In this document: positions 32,426 to 41,284 of the stretch, piece after piece
How the letters are laid out: each line of letters opens with the position of its first letter
Numbering within the stretch: the stretch's first letter is position 1
Assembly: GCF_002127325.2 (NCBI RefSeq)
Contig: NC_035435.2
Coordinates: 7,847,800-7,911,799 of the forward strand
Source of the DNA: Helianthus annuus
Taxonomy: Eukaryota; Streptophyta; Magnoliopsida; Asterales; Asteraceae
Length of the DNA: 64,000 nt
Direction of reading: 5' to 3'
The notes under the pieces: model-generated
Seen by the model: only the letters and a program-made list of their open reading frames with translations
Databases searched by the model: none
What the model was told of the DNA's origin: nothing
Made by a program: the position numbers and the translations under genes

Positions 32426-35209
32426 ATGGTGAAAGTACTGGAATGGGATAAAACCCTCAAGCATAATCAGAGTATAAATCTTGATCTAGTTCCAACCGAA
32501 TTCGAAGACGTAACCAGATGGGTACGTAACAGCAGGATCAGATACGCGGTGGAGACCTCAGTTGCTGTCTATCCCCTTCACATTCAAGAATTCTGGGAGA
32601 ACGTGAAGCTGGAGTCTATAAACAACAAACCGGGAATCTCTTCAACTGTGCGCAACAAAAGAGTGGAAGTGACAGAGGAAAGGATACGTCAAGTTCTGAA
32701 GCTTAAAGACAACAGTGATGAACCGCAAAGTCTCAGTCAAGATGATATTCTCGACGGTTTTAGAGGAATGGGATACGCCGGGGATTTCAGAAACAAGAAA
32801 GAAATCAAGAGGGGAGGTCTCACCCGGGATTGGAGGTTTATTGTTCACGTGATCTCGATGAGCCTAGCTCATCGAAAAGGCGGATTTGACGGGCTGAATC
32901 TAGAATGGTCTGCAGCCATGCTAAGCTTGTGTATCAATCAGAAATTCAATCTCTTCGGCCTAATATTCAATTATATGCGAGAGAATGCAAATGGAGCAAC
33001 GTGGGCAATGTACCCGAGATTTATTCAAATGCTCATTAATGATCAACACAAAGACCTCCCAAATGACGGAAATACCTACAAGTTTCATGTGCCCACAAGC
33101 AGACAGTACACAGAAATAAAGACCAACGAATGGGTTTTGCTGCACGACTGGATGTATAGAGCTGAAAGACTACCAATCGTCAAAGCAGCATATCAGAAAT
33201 ACAAAGAGGGTGTCAAAGCTAAACAGCAGAAAGTTGCACAGGCTCAGGCCGAAGCGGCTGCCAAAGAAGAAAGAAGCAAAGGAAAAAGAAAAGACAAACA
33301 CCCTGCTGAAGAAGAACCCCCAAAGAAGAAAAAGACAACGGGAGGTTCTGAACGTCTCATGAGCTCAGCAATCAAAGCAGCAGATACTGAAGAGCATCGT
33401 CAACACATTCAAGATCTAAAAGCCATTCATGCAATGCAGGAGAAAGAGAAAAGAGAGAAAGGTCTGAAGCGTAAAGATATATCTTCTTCTGAGATGCCCG
33501 AAATAGTTCCTGAAGAAACTCAAACTCTCAATGATTTCGTTGACCAAATTCTTGTTGACCCATACGAGGCTCAAGCAGGTCAAGGCACATCAAAGGTATC
33601 CCCAGTCAAACCAACAAGAATTTCAAAGCCTCCAGTTGTTCCACAAAGGCTCCGTCCCTTTCAAGACTTGTACGACCGATTGATCAAGGACACCGGGCCT
33701 TCTGTGGCGAAAGAAATTTGTTTATTAAAGAATCAAGTTAATGATACGAACATCCTGAGAGAAAAACTCAAAGATCAGAGAAAGAAGAACAAGGAAATGA
33801 CGGCATACATGGCCAAGCAAGCCAAATTTGTCAGGTTTCAGCAAGCTGGCTTGGAGAAACTCTATAGGATGATGCGCGGGATATGTGAAAAGACGAAAAT
33901 CGAGCCGATGTTTACATTCGATGAAATCTTCGACTTTGATGCTTTCATTCAGGAAGAAACAGCTCGCAAAGAAAAGGAAGCTGAAGTAAAGAAAAGGAGA
34001 TTAGAATCTGTGGATAAAGCATTGGAGGGAAATGAAAGCGAAGAAGAGGAGGTGGATCGAGAAGTCATGCCACCGACCTTTGTTGAATGGGGGCTCGAGG
34101 ATGAAGTCCTGTATGAGCAAGAAGACGGCAAAACATTTACTCCAGTGCACCCCGAATGGTTTAGAAAGGAACGAGAAAAGCTTCCTGATCTTCATCAAGT
34201 GATAAGAGTTGTAAAATCTGAGGAAACTGAGAAAATCATCAGTTGGATGTATGACAATCTCAGAGGCATGTTCGTAGTGAAGAGACGTGGTGGAGTGATA
34301 CAGTATTTTGAAACAGGTTTTGATCTTTTCACTCTCCCAAGGTGGGATCTGAGAGAGCTTGGGCGTCTGAATCTGCTAAACCATGGTGACAGAGGCATCG
34401 GAAGGGATTTTGAACGATTAATTACGAAAGAATGTGACAAAGATTTCCCGAATCATGCCCCACAGCGCCCAAGACGCCGAGTGTCAAAAACCACCTTCAA
34501 TCCAGTAACAGGCAAAGGAAAGGTGACGTGGGTGGTCAACCCTGCTAAAGTTGTCACCAGAATCAAGCTTCCAGAGGAAATCCCTGTAGCCCTCAAGGAT
34601 TTCAAGAAATGGTTTTATGATAGTCAAACCGGTGAAGCAGTAATCAGGTCAAACGAAAATGTTGATGTTCGAATTCTGGATCCTATGGACGTGTTTAAGT
34701 TCGGGCTCTCAGATCTCACCATGCTGAATGCAAGTCGCATTAACGTCGGAGCTGGTAATGCCAATCTTGAAGAGGCAGCACTGTTTCAACGAGCAGTGGA
34801 GCGTGCCTGGAAACTAAAAAGAGATATGCTCGACATGGTAGACAAAATAGAGAAGCGAAAAGAGAAAGAACAGAAAAAGAAAGAAGCTCGGAAGAAAAAG
34901 AAACACGAGAAAACAGTGGGAGGAAGCTCTACTTCAACAGCTGATCCAACCACCACCACCTCTCAAGCAACATCAACACCTCCGGCCTCATCCACATATG
35001 AGGCCGCTAAGGAGGACCAAAAATCAAGTGAAGCTGTCATTAATCAGGAACCTCCGGTAGCACCAACGGAGACTGCTACACCACCAGAAACGATAGTTCT
35101 GGAAGAGAATCCAACCGAGCCTGAAAAGCAAACTACGGAAGATCCAGCGGTTACCACGGAAGATCCAGCGGTTACCACGGAAGATCCAGCGATTACCACA
35201 GAAGAATGA
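32426..35209 (+). CDS. Copia-2 accessory ORF (927 residues), function unknown
   Basis: A long intact ORF between pol and the 3' LTR. The ATG at 32426 is preferred because it directly follows a splice-acceptor-like site. The N-terminal part (residues about 1-250) with EERIRQVLKLKDNS, LSLCINQKFNLFGLIFNYM and MYPRFIQMLIND resembles a protein family that I remember beside Asteraceae Copia elements and that is often mislabelled as a synaptobrevin/longin-like protein. Then follow a basic, nuclear-signal-like stretch (about 275-305, KGKRKDKHP and PPKKKK), a coiled coil (about 435-500), a second Lys-rich segment near 800-830 and a Thr/Glu/Pro tail with three 21 bp repeats (35135-35197, TTEDPAV). No signal peptide or membrane segment is seen, so an envelope role is not supported. 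It may act in the nucleus; that is speculation. Confidence 0.8.
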   Translation: MVKVLEWDKTLKHNQSINLDLVPTEFEDVTRWVRNSRIRYAVETSVAVYPLHIQEFWENVKLESINNKPGISSTVRNKRVEVTEERIRQVLKLKDNSDEPQSLSQDDILDGFRGMGYAGDFRNKKEIKRGGLTRDWRFIVHVISMSLAHRKGGFDGLNLEWSAAMLSLCINQKFNLFGLIFNYMRENANGATWAMYPRFIQMLINDQHKDLPNDGNTYKFHVPTSRQYTEIKTNEWVLLHDWMYRAERLPIVKAAYQKYKEGVKAKQQKVAQAQAEAAAKEERSKGKRKDKHPAEEEPPKKKKTTGGSERLMSSAIKAADTEEHRQHIQDLKAIHAMQEKEKREKGLKRKDISSSEMPEIVPEETQTLNDFVDQILVDPYEAQAGQGTSKVSPVKPTRISKPPVVPQRLRPFQDLYDRLIKDTGPSVAKEICLLKNQVNDTNILREKLKDQRKKNKEMTAYMAKQAKFVRFQQAGLEKLYRMMRGICEKTKIEPMFTFDEIFDFDAFIQEETARKEKEAEVKKRRLESVDKALEGNESEEEEVDREVMPPTFVEWGLEDEVLYEQEDGKTFTPVHPEWFRKEREKLPDLHQVIRVVKSEETEKIISWMYDNLRGMFVVKRRGGVIQYFETGFDLFTLPRWDLRELGRLNLLNHGDRGIGRDFERLITKECDKDFPNHAPQRPRRRVSKTTFNPVTGKGKVTWVVNPAKVVTRIKLPEEIPVALKDFKKWFYDSQTGEAVIRSNENVDVRILDPMDVFKFGLSDLTMLNASRINVGAGNANLEEAALFQRAVERAWKLKRDMLDMVDKIEKRKEKEQKKKEARKKKKHEKTVGGSSTSTADPTTTTSQATSTPPASSTYEAAKEDQKSSEAVINQEPPVAPTETATPPETIVLEENPTEPEKQTTEDPAVTTEDPAVTTEDPAITTEE

Positions 35210-35230
35210 GAAGACAAGCACGCAACGATC

Positions 35231-35242
35231 TAGGGGGGATAT
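35231..35242 (+). other. Terminal polypurine tract of Copia-2
   Basis: TAGGGGGGATAT directly before the 3' LTR start; it is the expected priming site for plus-strand DNA synthesis. A near-identical tract lies at 30131-30143. Confidence 0.85.
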
Positions 35243-35699
35243 TGTTAGAGCATATGAGATCGTTGGTACTTGTGCTGGATTAGTTTGATAGTAGTTTGTA
35301 TGCATTTTGAATGTTTAAGGGGTTGTTTTGTAATTATCTAGAAGTTGTAATCCTGACTTAGTGTAGTTAAGATTCCAGCAAATTTATAAATTTGCTGGCT
35401 AGTCAGGAAGCTAGTATATATACCCCAAGCATTGTAACACATTCAAGCTTTTGGCTCTTGGTGGAATCAAGTGTTGTTTACATTCATATTGTGCTTTGAT
35501 CTGATTTCCAAGGTTGTTTATTGTTATATCTTTCTGTTTGGATTCAATACAACACTAGTTGTATTCATCAATCCATTAGCTTCACCTTCATCTTCATTCT
35601 TGATATTTCTTGACTATTCATAGTTCAAACACTTAATCAATAGGTGTTTTGGACTAAAACAACCAACCACTGTGATCCGGATACGTTTTGGGATCTACA
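35243..35699 (+). repeat. 3' LTR of Copia-2
   Basis: 457 bp, differing from the 5' LTR only at 35318 (A for G) and 35620 (A for G). The palindrome is at 35375-35398 and the TATA box at 35415-35422. Confidence 0.97.
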
Positions 35700-35828
35700 G
35701 AGCTCGCAAAGGAGACGATCCATGGAATGAAAGATGAAAGGGTGCGGCGGATGTTAAATGAAGAGGCGTTGAAACAAGATGAATGTTGGAGGATGCTTAG
35801 CAAGTGGAAAACGGATCAGAAAATATAG
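35700..35828 (+). pseudogene. MULE-1 Ulp1-like gene, 3' end of last exon
   Basis: After the duplicated GAGCT (35700-35704) the reading frame of the upstream exon resumes and runs through a charged helical segment (MKDERVRRMLNEEALKQDE) to TAG at 35826-35828. The clean continuation across the Copia-2 insertion shows that the insertion hit coding sequence. The upstream part ends at 22332. Confidence 0.75.
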
Positions 35829-36704
35829 GTTGTGTGTGTAGGTTACAACTTATTTCACATTTATGTTTTTGTTTGGTTCGACGTTTTATGTTTTTGTTTG
35901 GTTAGACGTGGATAGTTGTTGTGATGCGGGTTGATATCAGTTGATACTTAGTTAATAATTGGATTGTGTTATGGTTGATTTGATATGCACATGTGCATGT
36001 TAGACGTTTTATGTTTTATTATTTCACGTGTTATGTTTGGTTGACATCAGTTGATACTTAGTTGATAATTAATTAGTTGATAATTGGATTGTGTTATGGT
36101 TGATTTGATATGCACATGTGCATGGTGATGATTAAATGTTGAATATGGTTGTTAAGGAATGATATTAATTGTTAATTGGATGTTTGATATAATGTGTTAC
36201 AAATAGATATGATTAGTAATATTTGTTATATTATGTTGTTTAGTAAATGAAATGTTGGGTATGCACAGGTGAATGAAGTGTCAAAGCGTACTTTTTTTAT
36301 GGTATGTAATGTATTTGTTGGGTATGCACATGTGCATAATGCGACAAAACGTACATTTGTTGTACAAAGTGATAGAACGTACACGTGATATAATATGTAA
36401 TGTATTACATCCGGATATGTTCGTTAATGTGTAGAACATAACAAAATGTAAAGCATATATGCACACGTGCATTTTTTGTTTATTGTTTTTTTTTTGTCTC
36501 ATTAAATATTGAACACAATAAGATTGTAATAATAAATATATGAAAGACGCATAAATAGTCAGTTAAAAAACATAGTAATCAATTTTTACGCATATTCAAA
36601 TAACAAACATAATAAGAAACTAATGAAAGTCCTCAGTAATTCATGTCAATAATAATAAGTTGCAATATATAATAGGTTGCCATATATAATAGATAAATCA
36701 AAGA
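35829..36704. other. Intergenic part of MULE-1 between convergent genes
   Basis: A/T-rich, no gene. It holds TGCACATGTGCA at 35986, 36111 and 36325 and a variant at 36460. A segment is partly duplicated (35929-35998 and 36040-36123), each copy ending in the palindrome. Confidence 0.65.
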
Positions 36705-39700
36705 TCACGAGTTGGGTTGGATGATATACACGTCTGGTTGAACGCCTAAGAGTGTGCTCAGGTTCACGAGTTTTCGCAAATTCACGCCTAAGACTTGTTT
36801 GTTCAGGTTCAGACGGTTTTTCATGCAGGCATGGTCTTTAGATGCACCATAATCAGAAGAAGTGTGCTCTTCGGTGTCATCAGCATCATCGGTTGTGTCG
36901 TCATCGGTGTCATCAAGATCAACATCAATATCATCAGAATCGGAATCAGACAGTGCGGGTAGTCCAGCGGCAATAGCAGCGGCACGTTTAGCTACTCGTG
37001 CAACAAGTTTGGCAGCCTTGATTTTCTCGCAGTTGCGTGAATCATGGTCAAATACGTATTTGTTGCATTTATTGCATAAATGGGCGGCTTTTTGTCGTTT
37101 GCCATCTTTCTTTCGTTTATCTTTAATTTGTTGACCACCGGGGCTGGTGCGTTGTTTTTTGGTCCCACAACCTTTGTTTCTAATACCTTGAGGAGGATGG
37201 ACACTTATGCTTAGGGTTGCAGGTATGTTTAATATGTCATTGATGTTTGCAGTTTTTTGGACGAAACGAGGCTGAGGATCACACGGGAACGATTCGGAAA
37301 TGCGGTTTCTAATGCGTTTGATTTCAGAAGACAACGAACGTAAATGATTAGGATTGCGTCTGGGTCGGTTTGTGCATTGGGTGACTAAATCCATTATTGC
37401 ATTATTGATGATTGCAAACTCGATGTTGTCGGTTGAATACATATTACATATGCTATGCACAACTAACGGGAGCGCATCTCGTTTCCAACGTGGAATGATG
37501 TAGTGGGACGGTATTCGTTCGATTTGGTTGTAATGGAATATAAAGAATACATGTCGGCATAGGTATCCAATACGAGTGAACCCAAGACATGTACAACTTA
37601 CTGTTTGTTCAGGTATATTGAGTGACACCTACACATGTGCACAACATATATTGTAAATATAATGTATACATGAAGGGTAATATGCACAGGTGAATAGGTT
37701 ATTATGTACAATAGAACAAGTGTATCAAATACAATGTTTGATTCATGCACATGTGCATAAAAAAATTAGACAAACAGTTATAATAGTTATACTGAAAGTA
37801 ATATGCATTAATGGTATATTGAGGGTAACTTGCACAAATACATTGGTTGATACATGCACATGTGCATAACAAGATAATCAGACAAACAGTTATATTAGTT
37901 GTATAAATAGTTGTATTGAGGGTAATATGCACTAATGGTAATATTTAGAAAATATTAATATATAAATGTTATGTTTCGTATATTGAATATTAAAACATAT
38001 TGGATAGTAAGAACATACCTCGAATTCATTGACATAAGACATGTTTGATTTGCAGTGACGAACAGTGTAATTTTTTATGCCAGTCGATCCAGGATGTTCA
38101 ATTGGCATGCAATTGAACATGCCCATGTATATTTCTTTTCGAACTTCAAGAAACATGGACCATGTGTATATTTCGGACGCGTGTGCCTCTATATGAAGAC
38201 CGGTGGATAGGCGAGGGTTCGACATGTCGCTTTTAAATTCGAGATCTCGTTGTGTGTGCCGCTGAGCATCAATACTGGTATCGAAACACATTAGAAATTG
38301 AACTAATGTGTTAGTTTCTGATGAGTTAACTTTAAAACGCGCGTTCGATCTCTCGCATCTTGATGTAGTCTTCATCAAACAACACATGGGTATCTCTCTG
38401 AAATAACACGGGACCCATTCATGCCGTATAGCAAACATCTCACATAGCCAAGGATGGTTGTTGAGATGATATTCCTCCATTAATACATGCCATCTTTCTT
38501 TGAATGTTTGTGGTGTGATGAATAAATTCCACACCAACTTATGTATTGATGAACGAAGAGTGGTATTATCTAGGATGTCATTTGAAATCTGTAAATAAAG
38601 ATAAGTGAATAATAATAATTTGAATTATTTAATCGTATTATATGGTTTAATTGGAGTTGTGTTAATATTAAAATAGAGTGTTTACCTTGGACGGAAGTTT
38701 TCTCATTATGTGCCACATGCATAAACGATGGATAGAGTTTGTGAAAACGGTTGATACAACTTGTTTCTTGGATGCATCTTGGTCAGTGAGAACAAATATT
38801 GGTTGTTTCTTGTGTGCAGCCAGAAAGGTGTTTAGTAACCATGTATATGACTCTATAGTCTCATCGTATAACATGCCAGCGCCAAAGATAACATATTTCT
38901 TGTGATGATCAACTCCGGTGAATGGCACAAAAATCATTTTGTACCTGTAAATAAAACATATGATGTTAAAAAATTATTAATAATTTCACATGCTAAAAAG
39001 TATAGTATCTTACTTGTTGGTGTCATACGTAGCGTTAAATGAACAAACATCACCAAAAGCCTCGTAATTTCGCAATGATATGAAATCAGCCCAAAAGAAC
39101 GATCGCAACTCATTATCAACTATGACACAATCAAAATAGAAATCTTTAAGATTGGTAACTCGGGATCTCATGGTGTGTAAGATAATGTCTGTATCGCATT
39201 CACCAATGAATAACGTATATCTCTAGAGCAATTTTTGAAATCTTCTACCGTGCTACGAACATTATGAGGCCCGCCTTTAAGTGATACTTGGATGTTATGT
39301 GCAACATTTGGGCCGATTTTGTTAACGCTAACTCTGTGGATGAACTGTTGTTCTTCAAAGCCGAGTTTCCTACTTTGTTTTAACATGTTGGCGTTGTCAC
39401 TACCAATCATTCAATGGTTGTGCGCAGCGATGAAATCGTATATTTTGTATTGTTTGTTGGCACGATCATAACTCACTTTGATACGCTTATGGCACCCAGA
39501 AACTGTGTATCGGCTTCGTCGCTGTTGTTTCTTGGATTTATCATACATGGTTGGAGCATTCTTGGATGGAGCATTGGGGTCAGATTCTGTGACCCATGGT
39601 TGTCCTTCTCTTGAACATAATATATATCTATGAGTGCGGATGTTCATATTAGGATTGTCATGATATTTTTTGTTCTTCGATGTGCCGATACGAGTAGAAA

Positions 39701-40662
39701 ATCCGGATTGTGTAGCATACGTATTGTACATCATGACAATATCTTCTCAATGAGTAAATGTATTGTTTATAACAGGAAGGTATTTAACATCAACTTCAGG
39801 TATCCAATACGGGGTGCCGTTAGGTGTAGCATGTATGGCAGTCGTAATTGTTTCTGTGAGAAATAATTAATAAATTAAAAAAAGGTCAACATGATATACG
39901 GATAAATAGTAGAATTGTAATTAATATGCACATGTGCATTGTCAGTTAATGTATGAGGTCATAAGTTATTTTTTCAATCATAATGCACATGTGCATAAAT
40001 TTGCAATGTAACATAATTTGAAATATGATGCATAATTTATAATATGATACAGTTAACACAATGCACATGTGCATATAATATTGAGTAATCATAATTTACA
40101 ACATAAAACAATTGTGAACATGCAGTTAACACAATGCACATGTGCATATAATATTGAGTAATCATAATTTACAACATAAAATAGTTGTGAACATGCTGCA
40201 AAGGAGTATATCATTGAACAAGTCACAATTTACATAAAATGGATATAAAATACCTTTAGTTTCAAACCGAATGAATTGTAAGTGTTGATGTTCTGTGCTT
40301 GTAGGTGTTGTACTAGTCGATGTGGTGTCAACTGATAACGAGTGATTAGGTAAATTAGCAGTCCCAGAGCCTACGTTGCCTGATGTAGACATGGAATCAA
40401 GCGTCTGTATTTCAAACCCATGAAGGGTGTGTCGACTTGCAACTGTTGTAAACAGTGGATTGCGACTTTCATTTGGATTAACGGCAGGTAAGGTATTGAC
40501 ACCAACATCAGACAGACCGACGACAGAAATGGGATTGACATTGACATCAGATGGGCCGCCAAAACCAGCATCGGGATGTGGATGATATGCAGAAGATGTT
40601 GTATGATGATCATCAGATGCGTTAGGTTCAACTCCAACACGAGATGAGTCAGACGAAGCCAT
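36705..40662 (-). pseudogene. MULE-1 transposase, FAR1/FHY3 type (broken, five exons)
   Basis: A Mutator-like transposase related to the FAR1/FHY3 family. Predicted exons on the minus strand: 40662-40254 (Ser/Thr/Asn-rich N-terminus); 39853-39014 (FAR1-type DNA-binding domain with YNTYATQSGFSTRIG, CSREGQP, GCHKRIKV, HNH, then FWADFISLRNYEAFGDV); 38944-38686 (MIFVPFTGVDHHKKYVIFGA, LTDQDAS, CMWHIMRKLP); 38588-38019; and 37628-36705 (SWIM zinc finger CTCLGF...CRHVFF, a Cys-rich knuckle CNKCNKYVFDHDSRNC, an acidic run). Introns have GT-AG ends, for example 38945-39013. Defects: TGA at 39747-39749, TGA at 39411-39413, and a frameshift near 39170. Where relatives have DTTY (first catalytic Asp), this copy reads NATY. 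It is therefore probably dead. Confidence 0.8.
40051..40196. repeat. 73 bp tandem duplication with palindrome
   Basis: Two copies (40051-40123 and 40124-40196), nearly identical, each containing one TGCACATGTGCA (40062 and 40135). They lie in the first intron of the transposase gene. Confidence 0.85.
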
Positions 40663-40926
40663 GTGTAGCCGAAATCAGTATCCCCAACGCCGTAATCAGT
40701 ATCCCAAGTGAATCTGCCGTAAAATGTGTATGTCGCCACCGTGATATCAGTCGCCGTTGTAAGATCGCCGTCACTGTAGTCGATGGATGTAAGATCTCAA
40801 ATAAAACCCTAGATTGTAAAAGACTATCGTGAACAGGGGATGGAAATCAGGAGCGCGTGTTTTTTTTATTAAATGTCACTTAATTACAAATTTTCCATGT
40901 GTTCACATTGGTTCTCGCGGTTCTCG

Positions 40927-40928
<2 letters not shown>

Positions 40929-41009
<81 letters not shown>
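40929..41009. repeat. (AT)n microsatellite between two MULEs
   Basis: About 40 uninterrupted AT units. The right TIR word of MULE-1 ends at 40927 and the left TIR of MULE-2 begins at 41010, so both elements abut the tract. At the other end of MULE-2 a short TATA(CA)n tract follows (50291-50309). Confidence 0.95.
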
Positions 41010-41013
<4 letters not shown>

Positions 41014-41284
41014 CAGGATTAGAGAGAATTACTAAAAGTGTGAGAACGGTGAGAACGATTATGGACCGTTAGATCAAAACATTCTATGGACTACATGACG
41101 CGGTGGCATTTTCATAAATAACATTACTTTTATTAGTGTGGCGCGCTTCCATAAGGGCAAACAGGTAAATGTTCATATACAAAACACATCAATGCCTGAC
41201 TGAAACATATATACTTCCCAGAGAAACCTCCCCAAAACCAATGTAAAACGCGAAAACCCTAGAAAACGCGAAACAACAAAAACT

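Larger units (their letters stand above)
22333..35699 (+). mobile_element. Copia-2: complete Sirevirus-like Copia element (13.4 kb)
   Basis: Both 457 bp LTRs, the primer site, gag, pol, a long accessory ORF and the terminal polypurine tract are present. The 5 bp target duplication GAGCT is found on both sides (22328-22332 and 35700-35704). The two LTRs differ at only two positions (22408/35318 and 22710/35620), 0.44 percent, so insertion is recent. It lies in the same direction as, and inside, the last Ulp1 exon of MULE-1. Pol has one premature stop, and gag and pol are in different frames. Confidence 0.95.
18960..40927. mobile_element. MULE-1: Mutator-like element with Ulp1-like and transposase genes
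   Basis: A DNA transposon with two genes pointing towards each other: a Ulp1-like protease gene (+, 18960-35828) and a FAR1/MULE-type transposase gene (-, 40662-36705). Its left end is beyond the nested retroelements. The right end has GTTCTCGCGGTTCTCGC (40911-40927), which matches the inner TIR word of MULE-2 (GAGAAC repeats), followed at once by a TA microsatellite; about 30 outer TIR bases seen in MULE-2 are missing here. The non-coding parts carry 15 exact copies of the palindrome TGCACATGTGCA. Copia-2 (22333-35699) is inserted in it. Ulp1-carrying MULEs are known from plants, e.g. the Kaonashi type. Confidence 0.75.

Noticed and set aside
32426..35209. Synaptobrevin/longin or envelope protein
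   Set aside because: No SNARE motif, signal peptide or membrane segment is visible; the similarity I recall is to mislabelled transposon proteins.
19562..40146. TGCACATGTGCA copies as ordinary E-box or RY promoter elements
   Set aside because: They are spread over introns and spacers of a single transposon and not grouped near TATA boxes.
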